Shown piece after piece: positions 44,717 to 52,812 of a stretch of DNA of 64,000 bases; the first letter of the stretch is position 1, and each line of letters starts with the position of its first letter. The DNA lies in contig NZ_JOCQ01000032.1 of the NCBI RefSeq assembly GCF_000720725.1, forward strand, positions 1-64,000, written 5' to 3'. The stretch is from Streptomyces rimosus subsp. rimosus. GTDB taxonomy: Bacteria > Actinomycetota > Actinomycetes > Streptomycetales > Streptomycetaceae. A model generated the notes under the pieces. The model was not told the origin of the DNA, did not search any database, and saw only the letters and a program-made list of their open reading frames with translations. Both the position numbers and the translations under genes were made by a program.

Positions 44717-44797
44717 GTCCGTCGAGCCTCCGCAGGCAGGGGATGGTGGAAAACGGCGATGATCAGCCACGCGAGCCGCGCGGGTGCCGCTCCCTAG

Positions 44798-44827
44798 AAC
44801 GTAAAAGAAAGACCAAGTGATCGTCAA
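44798..44827 (-). promoter_or_regulatory. promoter of the GCIS-peptide operon
   Basis: On the minus strand TTGACG (44827-44822) and TACGTT (44803-44798) are separated by 18 bp, a close match to vegetative -35/-10 elements. Transcription would begin near 44791, leaving a leader of about 75 nt before the peptide ATG. Confidence 0.6.
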
Positions 44828-45163
44828 AGGCTTGTCATGCCGGGATGGCTCAAACGCGGGCATGAGGGGGTGCTTTGGCTTGATCCTTCCTGTTGTGGCC
44901 ATGGTTCGGCAGGGGTTTGTGGCTGATAGTGACCGTTCGTGGCCGGGAATGTGTGCTGGCATCGGGGGCAAGGTGGCCGATTGGTACAGCATGGGCATGC
45001 CAAACCGGCCGTTGGCCGGAACGGATTCCAGTGGCTGGTTTGCGACCAGGCGTCCGCGCGGTGAACCCTTGGTGGATTTCCCGAAGTCGCGCCGGGATGA
45101 CGGTCAATGTGCGCCTGCCGGGCGAGCGCCGTGAACGTGTCCCGGAGGTACCCGGAACGCGGT

Positions 45164-45192
45164 GTGGGGAGGGCTGCGACAGCCCTCCCCAC
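45164..45192 (-). terminator. hairpin terminator downstream of the afsA-like gene
   Basis: Perfect 12-bp stem GTGGGGAGGGCT / AGCCCTCCCCAC with a 5-nt loop. It lies about 270 bp after the afsA-like stop on the minus strand and separates it from the GCIS-peptide promoter. Confidence 0.65.
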
Positions 45193-45221
45193 CACGCCCG
45201 CGCCCGTACGCGAATCCCCGC

Positions 45222-45300
45222 GCAATCACCGATCGCGGACCACGCAATCACCGGCGAACCGCCACGCAATCACCGGCGAGCCGCCGCGCAATCCCCTTGG
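45222..45300. repeat. degenerate tandem repeat of about 24 bp
   Basis: Three to four copies built on CACGCAATCACCGGCGA with variable 5-7 bp endings. Intergenic. Confidence 0.75.
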
Positions 45301-45458
45301 CAGTTCCGGGCACCCCCGGCGCGGCCTTGCCCCCGGCCGCCACCGGAATTCACCCGGAGCCGGCCCACCGTTCCGTACGCACCTTCGTGAACGGCCCCAC
45401 GCCCGCACCCGTCGGCGAACCCCCTGCGGCTCCCCTGTGCCCCCCTATGGCGTGACCT

Positions 45459-46583
45459 CTACGAATCCCCACCCGGCACGCTCTCCAGCGGCCGTGCCGT
45501 GACCCGCGCAGAGAACAGCTCATGCCCGTTCTGAAGCGCGGTGACGCGCGTGTGGATGAGGCCGGAGTCGTCGATCCACGGCGTATCCCCGGCCGGGACT
45601 TCGGCCCACGAATCCGCAGTACCGGCCTCTGCTTCCGCTCCTGCGTCCGGCTCCGGACCCGATTCCGGGCCCGATTCCGGTTCCGACTTCGTCATCTTTC
45701 CCGCCCCCGCTTCCGGGCGGCCGAGTACCGTCGCCTCTATCCAGCACGGTGCGTCCAATTCCGCGTACCGTGTGAAGACGGTGCTCAGGCCGACGGGTAT
45801 GACCTCCATCGGGTGGAGCGCCGCGTGGACCGCCTGGTGGGCGGCCTCCAGCAGCAGCATGCCGGGGGCGTGGTCGACGGGGTGGTCGAAGATGACCGGG
45901 TGGGTGGTGTCCGTACGGAGCTGCCAGCGGTTGCGGGTGTCCGTGGGCGAGAGCATGACGCTCTCGAACTGCGCGCGGGCCACCCTGTGCGGCGCGACCG
46001 GCGGCGGCAGCGGTACCGCGCGGGCCATCGCTTCCCGGGCATCGCCGTATTCACCGCGCAGCCGGCGATAGATGGCCGGCGCGTGGCTGGTGAAACGTGC
46101 GACCGCGGTACCGAGGCGGACTCCGTTCCGGGTGGCCTCGACATCCATGGTCAAGGCACTCAGTGTGTCCTTGCGGCGTTTGATGTCGGAGCAGGCGATG
46201 CGTAGTTCGATCTCGGTGGGGGCAGTCTCGGTACGCAGTGCGTCAGGTTCCAGCGAATAAGTGAAGTGGTCCCAGATGAGTTGGTGTCCGAACGGCACGT
46301 TGTAAGCGAGATGTGAGAGCAGCGGAATGGTCTGCCGGATCGTCTCGACGAGCAGAAGCGGGTCGTGCAGCCGATTTCTTGAGGAGTAGAACGTATGGGC
46401 CCGCGGCCATTCCGCGGTCACGGTGTGGACATCCGGGGCCGTCTCCTGCCAACTGGTGAGCAGGACTTCGGACAATGCCGTCTTGTGCACATACTCCTTG
46501 GGCACGGTGGTGGTCAGCGTGCGCGGGGAAGGGCCGGCGGCAGCGGGTGCGGGAAACTTCGGAAGCTGGCCGGTGGTGCTCAT
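45459..46583 (-). CDS. AfsA/ScbA-family gamma-butyrolactone synthase
   Basis: 374 residues. The AfsA family condenses a beta-ketoacyl-ACP with dihydroxyacetone phosphate to form the butenolide precursor of GBL hormones. Two hot-dog-like AfsA repeats are visible: PKEYVHKTALSEVLLTSWQE leading to FYSSRNRLHDPLLLVETIRQ, and VMLSPTDTRNRWQLRTDTTH leading to FDHPVDHAPGMLLLEAAHQA. An acidic Glu/Ser/Pro insertion (about residues 295-325) comes from Glu-Ser-Gly-Pro repeats. Divergent from an ArpA-like receptor with an ARE-like box between them, the classical GBL layout. Start at 46583 with GGGGGAT upstream. Confidence 0.88.
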   Translation of the reverse strand: MSTTGQLPKFPAPAAAGPSPRTLTTTVPKEYVHKTALSEVLLTSWQETAPDVHTVTAEWPRAHTFYSSRNRLHDPLLLVETIRQTIPLLSHLAYNVPFGHQLIWDHFTYSLEPDALRTETAPTEIELRIACSDIKRRKDTLSALTMDVEATRNGVRLGTAVARFTSHAPAIYRRLRGEYGDAREAMARAVPLPPPVAPHRVARAQFESVMLSPTDTRNRWQLRTDTTHPVIFDHPVDHAPGMLLLEAAHQAVHAALHPMEVIPVGLSTVFTRYAELDAPCWIEATVLGRPEAGAGKMTKSEPESGPESGPEPDAGAEAEAGTADSWAEVPAGDTPWIDDSGLIHTRVTALQNGHELFSARVTARPLESVPGGDS

Positions 46584-46752
46584 GCGGGTATCCCCCTGAG
46601 GAGTGTCTGCAGGTCCGGTCCGTTGCGGCCCGTTGTGGTCAGCCGGGGCGCTCCGCCGGTCCGCTACGTTCCTGCACGGCCGCCGGGTGGCCAACGACGG
46701 CCGCTGTGCGGTCGGTTCGGTCAGCACAGCGTGAGAGCCTCGGCTTTCATAA

Positions 46753-46776
46753 AATAAATAGTATTCGTTTTGTTTG
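46753..46776. promoter_or_regulatory. ARE-like box between afsA-like and receptor genes
   Basis: AATAAATAGTATTCG followed by TTTTGTTTG. The right half, TCGTTTTGTTTG, is one base from the CGGTTTGTTT half-site of autoregulatory elements bound by ArpA/ScbR-type receptors; the left half is a partial inverted copy. It lies just before the receptor start and about 170 bp from the afsA-like start. Closely related sequences occur at 50520-50543 and, inverted, at 54122-54150. Confidence 0.65.
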
Positions 46777-46797
46777 TCGAGGGAGCTGGTGCTGTCC

Positions 46798-47412
46798 ATG
46801 CAGGAGCGTGCGGTCAGGACACGTGAGGTCATCCTCCGGGCGGCCGCCGAAGTGTTCGACGAGTTCGGGTTCAGCGGCGCCAGTATCAGCAAGATCATGA
46901 AGCGGGCCGGAGTGACACAGGGTGGGATGTACTTCCACTTTCCGTCAAAAGAGGCACTGGCCCAGGCCGTGATGGTCGAGCAGGGCGGCGGGCTGGACCT
47001 GCCACCCGGAGAGGACGGCCTCCAGCGCCTGATCGACATCACCCTGTATTTGGCCGAGGAATTGCAGACAAATCCCAAGCTGCGGGCGGGCGTCCGGCTT
47101 GCGGTGGAACAGGGCGAGTTCGGGGTGCAGGACGACTCCGCGTACCGCGCCTGGGCCGAGGAGTTCGGCGGCCAGCTGCGCGCCGCGCGCGAAAAGGGCG
47201 AACTGCTCCCCGAAGTGAACGTGGACGAGCTGGCCTGGGTCCTGGTCAGTGCCTACACCGGTACGCAGCTTTTCTCCCAGATCTCCTCCGGCCGTGCCGA
47301 CCTGCACCAGCGCGTGGTCTCCCTCTGGCGCTATCTGCTGCCGGGCGTCGCCACCCCGCCCCTCAGGCCGCTGCTGACCTTCGCGGCGCGCCGGCGCCGG
47401 GCGGTGGCGTGA
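46798..47412 (+). CDS. TetR-family GBL receptor homologue (ArpA/ScbR type)
   Basis: 204 residues. HTH region RTREVILRAAAEVFDEFGFS, GASISKIMKRAGVTQGGMYF, HFPSKEALAQAV fits the ArpA subfamily closely (GGMYFHFPSKE). The C-terminal ligand domain includes LVSAYTGTQLFSQISSGRAD, which contains a Trp-poor variant of the usual pocket. It would repress at the ARE-like boxes until a GBL binds. ATG at 46798 is chosen; GTG 46789 and TTG 46774 are alternatives, the latter inside the operator. Confidence 0.88.
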   Translation: MQERAVRTREVILRAAAEVFDEFGFSGASISKIMKRAGVTQGGMYFHFPSKEALAQAVMVEQGGGLDLPPGEDGLQRLIDITLYLAEELQTNPKLRAGVRLAVEQGEFGVQDDSAYRAWAEEFGGQLRAAREKGELLPEVNVDELAWVLVSAYTGTQLFSQISSGRADLHQRVVSLWRYLLPGVATPPLRPLLTFAARRRRAVA

Positions 47413-47442
47413 GCGCGCACAGGCCCGGAGAGCGAGGCGGCC

Positions 47443-47526
47443 TGTAGGGGGCGGTTCAGGACAAGCCCCCTGTAGGAGGCGGTGCAGGCCAGGCCCGCCG
47501 TAGGAGGCGGTGCAGGCCCGCTCAGG
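47443..47526. repeat. 3 x 28-bp tandem repeat
   Basis: Three units near TGTAGGAGGCGGTGCAGGCC plus CAGGCCCG, the first more diverged. Intergenic, between the receptor stop and the epimerase-like gene. Adjacent copies without spacers, so not CRISPR. Confidence 0.8.
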
Positions 47527-47628
47527 CGTGTACGAGACCATGGCGCGGAGCGGTTTCGACAGATGACGTGAAGCGGTTCCGGTGGCCGGAACGGTTCCGA
47601 CAGCGCGTCAGGAAGCGAGTGCACGAGC

Positions 47629-48885
47629 GTGACGGCGAAGACGGAGAGCCAGGTCGGGACGGTGGGTCAGGCCGGGATGGTGGGTCAGGCCGGGACGGTG
47701 AGCCGGGCCGAGACGGAGAGCCGGGCCGAGGCCGGGGCCGACAGCAGCCCGGCGGCGCGCCCGTGGCGTGTGCTCGTCACCGGAGCGACCGGCTTCATCG
47801 GGTCGGCGGTCCTGCGCGAGCTTCTGCGCACGGAAGTCGATACGTCTCCGCAGTTCCCCCTGTCTACGGAACCGGTCTCTTCCTCGCAGTCCCAGCCCCT
47901 CCCGGCGACGGAACCGGGCTCCTCCCCGCGCCCCCTCCAGATCCTTGCCACATCGCGCAAGCCGCCCGCATCCCCTGACCACACCACCGCCCCCAACCTC
48001 GCCTGGCTCCAGGCCGACCTGTCCGACCCCGCCACCCTCCGCGGCATCTGCGGCGAAGGCGATGGCGGCGACGGCGGCGATGGCGGGGATGACGGCGATG
48101 GCGGCCGCGTCGACGTACTGCTCCACCTGGCCTCCGACATCGGCCGGGACGAGGAGCACTGCGAGCTGGTGAACGTCCGCGGCACCGCCGCGCTGGTCGA
48201 CGAGGCCGTACGCGCCGGTGTCGGCCGTATCGTCCACCTCTCCACCGCCGCCGTGTACGGGGCGGGACCGCACTCAGGCCTGGACGTGGACGAGATCGCG
48301 CCCGAACCGGTCTCCGCCGCCAGCCGCACCCGTCTGGCCGCCGAGCAACTGGTGCTGGCGGCGGGCGGCACGGTGCTGCGCCCGGGCCTCGTGCTCGGCG
48401 CCGGTGACCGGTGGGTGGTGCCCGCGCTGGCCGAGCTGCTGAGCCGGGTGCCGGCACGCTGGGACGGGGGCCGCGGACTGCTCTCGGTCGTGGCGGTCGA
48501 GGACCTGGCCCGCCTCTTCGTACGGCTGGCCCTCAGCCCGTACGACATCCCCGGCGGCGTGCACCACGCCAGCCACCCCACCCCCGTGAGCAACGGGGAC
48601 CTCATGGACACCCTCCTTGCCCACGCAGTCTTCCCCAACGCCCCGTACAGGGCCTCCGCCCTCCCCGGCCTCTCCTGGCCCGACTGCCTCCAGTGGCTCG
48701 AAGCCGCCCCCGGCCGGGTGAGCGAGCGGCAGTTCGCCCTTCTCGCCCGCGATCACTGGTACCGCAGCGACGAGGTGTGGACGGCGGCAGCCTGCGACCC
48801 GGGCCCCGGCCCGCTGGCACGCCTCGCGGAGGCGGCGGACTGGTACCGGGCCCACCTCCGCGCCCGCCTGCAAACGCATGCCTAG
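47629..48885 (+). CDS. NAD-dependent epimerase/dehydratase (extended SDR)
   Basis: 418 residues. Cofactor loop VLVTGATGFIGSAVLRELL begins near residue 48; LLHLASDIG, then LSTAAVYGAG with the catalytic Ser/Tyr region (the Tyr-x3-Lys Lys is not obvious), and LRPGLVLGAGDRWVVPAL. The first 45 residues are encoded by an 18-bp repeat (47650-47720). Two insertions are atypical: a Ser/Pro-rich stretch (about 70-105) and a GDGGDGGDGG run (about 145-160). Tandem with the GBL receptor; it could reduce a GBL precursor, as reductases do in other GBL loci, but that is inference. GTG start. Confidence 0.8.
   Translation: MTAKTESQVGTVGQAGMVGQAGTVSRAETESRAEAGADSSPAARPWRVLVTGATGFIGSAVLRELLRTEVDTSPQFPLSTEPVSSSQSQPLPATEPGSSPRPLQILATSRKPPASPDHTTAPNLAWLQADLSDPATLRGICGEGDGGDGGDGGDDGDGGRVDVLLHLASDIGRDEEHCELVNVRGTAALVDEAVRAGVGRIVHLSTAAVYGAGPHSGLDVDEIAPEPVSAASRTRLAAEQLVLAAGGTVLRPGLVLGAGDRWVVPALAELLSRVPARWDGGRGLLSVVAVEDLARLFVRLALSPYDIPGGVHHASHPTPVSNGDLMDTLLAHAVFPNAPYRASALPGLSWPDCLQWLEAAPGRVSERQFALLARDHWYRSDEVWTAAACDPGPGPLARLAEAADWYRAHLRARLQTHA
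47650..47720 (+). repeat. 18-bp repeats at the epimerase N-terminus
   Basis: GGTGGGTCAGGCCGGGAC-type units, four copies, encode VGQAG-type repeats before the Rossmann domain. Confidence 0.75.
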
Positions 48886-48956
48886 ACCCGGGCGTACGGC
48901 GGGAACGCGCGAACGGATCGAACCTTCTCGAAGACCCGGCCCTCCGACCCGCCTGC

Positions 48957-49016
48957 CTACAGGGCCAGGACCTACAAGGCCAGGCCCTACAAGATCAGGC
49001 CCTACAACCTCAGGAC
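48957..49016. repeat. 4 x 15-bp tandem repeat
   Basis: Four units near CTACAAGGCCAGGCC between the convergent epimerase and IS701-type genes; the last copy contains the stop codon of the latter. Confidence 0.85.
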
Positions 49017-50467
49017 ACGAACCGCACCCGAGACAACGTCTGTTCGTCCTGCACCGCCGTCAGGGCACGATAGGCGTGTGCGGCGGACGACAGCGTCATG
49101 TGGTGGTGCCACCCCGGGAACGAGCGGCCCTCGAAGTCGTGCAGTCCGAAGTCCGTCTCCAGGGTGCGCAGGGTCGCCGCGGGCAGCTGGTGCAGCCGGG
49201 CCAGGCCGACGAGCTGGCCCATGCGGCGGTGCGCCATGTTGGTGAGCCAGATCCGGTTCGGCCGGGCGGCGGTCTGCCCCGGCTCCGCGAAGGCGCGGTA
49301 GGTGTGGTGCGAGCCCTGGATGCGTACGGGCGTGGGCGCGGTCTGCAGGAGCCGCGGGCGTGCGCCCGGGTCGCCGGGCGCGCCGGGGGCGGCCGGGGTG
49401 GCCAGTGCGGTGGCGGACGGTACGGCGATGACGAAGTCGCGCCCCTGCCGGGCCAGCGCCTCGATGAGCCGTACGGAGTCGGAGTACTCGCTCAGGTCGG
49501 CGACGACGGGCGCCGGCGCGGAGCAGGTACGGGCGGCCTGCGCCTCCACCAGGTCCAGGGCGTGCACCCACATCGGGCGCGGGTTGGCCGCCTCCGCGGC
49601 GGGGATGCGGTTGCGGCGCAGCAGGTCCGGGTCACCGGCCCACTGCGGCGGCAGGAACAGCCGCCAGTCGACGGAGACGGCCGCGCTGCCGCCGCAGTCG
49701 GCGGCCGAGGCGACGCTCGCCGTCGAGGCGGCGGGTGGCGCTGCCGCGTCGCCCACCGGGAAGAACATGCCCATGGCAAGTTGGCAGCTGACGGTGCGTC
49801 CCGCGCGGGCGCAGAAGCGGCGGTGCACGCCGACGGAGTGGCCGCCGCGCTTGGGGATCACCGCCGGGGCGAGGATCCACGCCCGGGCCGGGCCGGTGGC
49901 CTCCGCCCGGCGGGCGATCTCGCGCCGTACGGGGTTCCAGTCCCAGGGGCTGGCGTTGAGGAACTGGTGCAGCGACTGCGAGGCGGTCGGCGAGTCGGAC
50001 ACCGCGGCGGCCAGCCGGCGTACGGACTTCTTGCCCTCGGTGGTCAGCAGGCCCAGCAGGTACGCGTGCGCCCAGCGGCGCTGATCGGTACGCGGCAGGT
50101 GGCCGAAAAGGTCGTCCGCGAAGGCGTCGAACGACCCCGGCGCGTCGGCGGAGACGCTCGCGGAACCGGTGGCGGCGGCCGGGGCCGCGGCGGGGGCATC
50201 GGCGGTGCCGCTCCGGCGGGCGCTTCCGGTTCGGCCGGTGGTGGCGGTCCGGCCGGTGGTTGCGGTGGTGGCGGACCGGGTGGCCCGGCCCGGTCGTACG
50301 GCGCGGCCGGTGCCGCCGGGGAAGGCGTCGGCCGCGACACCGGAGCGATCATGCGCACCGGACTTGTCGGTCGCGCCGACGGCTGCAAAGGGGTGGCCGG
50401 AAGGGAGGGTGGCGGACAGGGATCGTGCGGGTGTGCGGGTGGCCGGCTGCGCGGTTTCTGTCGTCAT
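49010..50467 (-). CDS. IS701-type transposase homologue 1
   Basis: 485 residues. The DDE transposase core of the IS701 group begins about residue 120: FDAFADDLFGHLPRTDQRRW, YLLGLLTTEGKKSVRRLAAA, QSLHQFLNASPWDWNPVRRE, VIPKRGGHSVGVHRRFC, and near the end HDFEGRSFPGWHHHMTLSSA. About 110 N-terminal residues are Ala/Thr/Gly/Arg low-complexity. No terminal inverted repeats or target duplication were seen. The start at 50467 has GGGAGGGAAC upstream, and an ARE-like box lies 53 bp upstream. This suggests a resident, regulated gene. Divergent from a TetR gene. Confidence 0.8.
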   Translation of the reverse strand: MTTETAQPATRTPARSLSATLPSGHPFAAVGATDKSGAHDRSGVAADAFPGGTGRAVRPGRATRSATTATTGRTATTGRTGSARRSGTADAPAAAPAAATGSASVSADAPGSFDAFADDLFGHLPRTDQRRWAHAYLLGLLTTEGKKSVRRLAAAVSDSPTASQSLHQFLNASPWDWNPVRREIARRAEATGPARAWILAPAVIPKRGGHSVGVHRRFCARAGRTVSCQLAMGMFFPVGDAAAPPAASTASVASAADCGGSAAVSVDWRLFLPPQWAGDPDLLRRNRIPAAEAANPRPMWVHALDLVEAQAARTCSAPAPVVADLSEYSDSVRLIEALARQGRDFVIAVPSATALATPAAPGAPGDPGARPRLLQTAPTPVRIQGSHHTYRAFAEPGQTAARPNRIWLTNMAHRRMGQLVGLARLHQLPAATLRTLETDFGLHDFEGRSFPGWHHHMTLSSAAHAYRALTAVQDEQTLSRVRFVS

Positions 50468-50974
50468 GTGTTCGTTCCCTCCCGTGGTCATCCCGTGAAT
50501 CGGGCGCCGACCCGCAAAGAATAAAGAACGATCGTTTTTTTTGCGAGCCCACGAGGTCCGGGGCTGTTTCCGTCATACCCGGAACCGGCTCGGGAGGCTG
50601 TTGAGCGACGCTCGGACGACTGTGGAGACGGGCATGCGCGTACCCCCGGGGAGGGGCGCGGCAGCGGTCCGGCGGCGGGGCGAGCCCGTCCGTACGCGCG
50701 GCCACGGACCGTATACGGCCCGCGGAGGGAGCCGCCGGGGAAGCCGCCCCGGCGCCGCGCCCCGATTCCGCTTCGCCGCCGGCACCGGCCCGGCGCCCGC
50801 CCGGCCCCGCAACCGCTTCAAGAGCACCCCTGCGGGCCCCCGGTTCCCATACTGATCAAGTCTCCGCCAACTGCCCCCGTCGCCGTGCGGCCCGCCGAAT
50901 TTCGGCCCTAGCATGGGCGGTTGGATGTCACCGGTACGGCGCTGGCAACCGAGGGCGATCACCGAGGCGGGACA
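50468..50974. other. divergent intergenic region with ARE-like box
   Basis: 507 bp between IS701-type gene 1 and the TetR gene. It carries the box at 50520-50543; the rest (50550-50970) is GC-rich without a credible gene. No insertion-sequence end could be recognised. Confidence 0.5.
50520..50543. promoter_or_regulatory. ARE-like box upstream of IS701-type gene 1
   Basis: AATAAAGAACGATCG followed by TTTTTTTTG. The centre AACGATCGTT (50527-50536) is a perfect palindrome, and 18 of 24 positions match the afsA/receptor box at 46753. Its inner edge is 53 bp from the start codon at 50467. Confidence 0.6.
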
Positions 50975-51640
50975 ATGGCGCGACAGGACCGAGCTGAGCG
51001 GACGCGCCGGGCCCTGCTGCGGGCGGCCGCCGACGAGATCGCCGAGAAGGGGTACGCGGGCGCCTCGCTGGCCCGTGTCAGCACCGCCGCCGAGGTGACG
51101 ATCGGCGGCCTGACCTTCCACTTCGCCTCGAAAGCCGCGCTCGCGGAGGCGGTCCGGGATTCCGGTTGCGCCCTGACGCGCAGCGCGCTGGCGACGCTGT
51201 TGTCGGCGGGCGCGTGCCCCAAGCCCGGCCCGCACGGCGAGTTACGACGGGTCGTCACCTTCACGCGCACGCTCGCGCGCCTCCTCGAAGAGGAGCCGAC
51301 CGTACGGGCCGCCGCCCGCCTCGCCTGGGACTTCCCGGGCGACGGCAACACCTGGTACGCGATGTGGCTGCCGTGGCTCGGCGATCTCGTCGACCGGGCG
51401 CGCGCGGACATCGCCGGCTGGACGACCTCGGAGGCGGTCACCGCGACGGCGCTGTCCGTGGTGACCGGTGCGGAGTTCGCGGCCCGGATCGGTGTATCGC
51501 GCGGGGCCACGGCCGGGCTGTCGCCGTGGGAGCACGTGGACCGGGTGTGGGGGCTGCTGCTGGGGGCCCGTACGCCGCTGTTGGTGGGTGGCGACGCGGT
51601 GACGGCTGCGCCGTCGGGGATGGTGTCGGGAGTGCCGTAG
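50975..51640 (+). CDS. TetR-family regulator, ArpA-like
   Basis: 221 residues. The HTH (AERTRRALLRAAADEIAEKG, YAGASLARVSTAAEVTIGGL, TFHFASKAALAEAV) resembles ArpA/ScbR-type receptors, including the GGLTFHFASK signature. The C-terminal domain is long and includes WDFPGDGNTWYAMWLPWLGD. It could be a pseudo-receptor, which in GBL systems senses antibiotics instead of GBLs. Start at 50975 with GAGGCGGGA upstream. Divergent from IS701-type gene 1. Confidence 0.82.
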   Translation: MARQDRAERTRRALLRAAADEIAEKGYAGASLARVSTAAEVTIGGLTFHFASKAALAEAVRDSGCALTRSALATLLSAGACPKPGPHGELRRVVTFTRTLARLLEEEPTVRAAARLAWDFPGDGNTWYAMWLPWLGDLVDRARADIAGWTTSEAVTATALSVVTGAEFAARIGVSRGATAGLSPWEHVDRVWGLLLGARTPLLVGGDAVTAAPSGMVSGVP

Positions 51641-51723
51641 CGATCAAAGCGGCAGCGATCAAAGCGCAGCCGTAGCGATCAAATCCGTCGCGGCCGTCAG
51701 CCCGGCGTGGGACCATCGGCGGC

Positions 51724-52683
51724 ATGCCCGGATTGCCGGCGTTCATGACGCCCGACCAGCTTGCGGCCCGTACGTCACGCGCCCGGGACGCCGCTGTCGG
51801 CGCAGGCCGTGACCTGGGGCTCACGGTCACCGACGCGAAGATCCTCCACGATGTGTTCTCCGTCGTCGTCCACCTCGCCCCCTCGCCCGTGGTGGTCCGG
51901 GTCCCGACCGTCCTGCCGCCGTACGCCACCCCCGACAGCCAGGCGGCGCGTCAGCGGGTGGAGCTGGATGTGGTGGCCTGGCTCGCGGAACAGGGGGTTC
52001 CGGTGGTGCCGCCGAGCCCGCTCGTGCCCCGTGAGCCCGTACAGCGCGACGGTTTCTCCATGACGTTCTGGCAGTTCGTCGAGCAGGACGGGACCGGCGA
52101 GCCTGACTACGTGCGCAACTCCGGCCTGGTCGCCGACCTGCACGCCGCGCTGCGTGCCTACCCGGGCGAGCTGCCGTTCCTGGGGGCCGCCGAGCCCCGG
52201 TTCGTCACCGACGGGCTCGCCGCCCTCGAAGGGCACACCGACCTCATCGAGCCGGCCGACCTCGACCGCGCACGGCGCGAGTGGGCCGTCCTGGAGCCCG
52301 CCTTCAGCTCGCGCGCCGCGTTCGAGGCGGCGTTCCCCGGCGTCGGCTTCCAGCCGGTCCACGGGGACGCGCCCGCCGTCAACATCGTCACCACGACGGG
52401 CGGCACGCTGTACTCCGACTTCGAGCTGGCCACGCTCGGACCCGTTGAATGGGACATGGCAGCCCACGGTCCCGAGTGCGAGGCCGCGTACAACGACGCC
52501 GCGCGGCGCCTGGGCCTCCGGGAGCTGGACGAACGCGCCATGCGTGCCGTCAACGCCGTGGGAATGCTGCGGGTGGTGGCGTGCCTCGCGTTCGTACCGG
52601 AACTGCCCCTGCTCGCGGATGGCCTGAAGCCGGCGATCGAGCAGTGGCGGGCCATGCCGTTTGCCGGGGGCCTGGAGGGCTGA
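51724..52683 (+). CDS. aminoglycoside phosphotransferase (APH) family protein
   Basis: 319 residues with a kinase-like fold. The catalytic HGD motif is H213-G214-D215 (VHGDAPAVNIV, N220 binding metal) and the second Asp is D232 in SDFELATLGPVEWDMA. Phosphotransferases of this group modify small molecules including antibiotics and sugars. It sits beside a TetX-like FAD monooxygenase, so a self-protection role is conceivable. Three GCGATCAAA repeats precede the start region (51640-51680). Confidence 0.85.
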   Translation: MPGLPAFMTPDQLAARTSRARDAAVGAGRDLGLTVTDAKILHDVFSVVVHLAPSPVVVRVPTVLPPYATPDSQAARQRVELDVVAWLAEQGVPVVPPSPLVPREPVQRDGFSMTFWQFVEQDGTGEPDYVRNSGLVADLHAALRAYPGELPFLGAAEPRFVTDGLAALEGHTDLIEPADLDRARREWAVLEPAFSSRAAFEAAFPGVGFQPVHGDAPAVNIVTTTGGTLYSDFELATLGPVEWDMAAHGPECEAAYNDAARRLGLRELDERAMRAVNAVGMLRVVACLAFVPELPLLADGLKPAIEQWRAMPFAGGLEG

Positions 52684-52737
52684 CGTCGTGCCGATGTCTA
52701 CCGACGTCTAACGGGCCCGGGTTCGGGTCCTGGCCCT

Positions 52738-52812
52738 GGGGCCGGCCTCGGAGGCGGCCTCGGGGGCGGCCTCGGGGGCCGGCCTTAGAGATGGCCTCGG
52801 GAGCCGGCCTCC
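52738..52812. repeat. 12-bp tandem repeat
   Basis: About six units near GGGGGCGGCCTC fill the gap between the convergent APH and FAD monooxygenase genes, reaching the latter's stop. Confidence 0.8.

Larger units (their letters stand above)
44717..45458. other. 742-bp gene-free interval between afsA-like and GCIS-peptide genes
   Basis: Unusually long for this window. From about 44820 to 45060 the GC content is clearly lower than in neighbouring genes, and no frame has a convincing start, ribosome site or domain. The promoter at 44798-44827 is at its left end, a hairpin at 45164-45192, and a 24-bp repeat at 45222-45300. It may contain regulatory sequence, a degraded gene or a small RNA. Confidence 0.5.
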
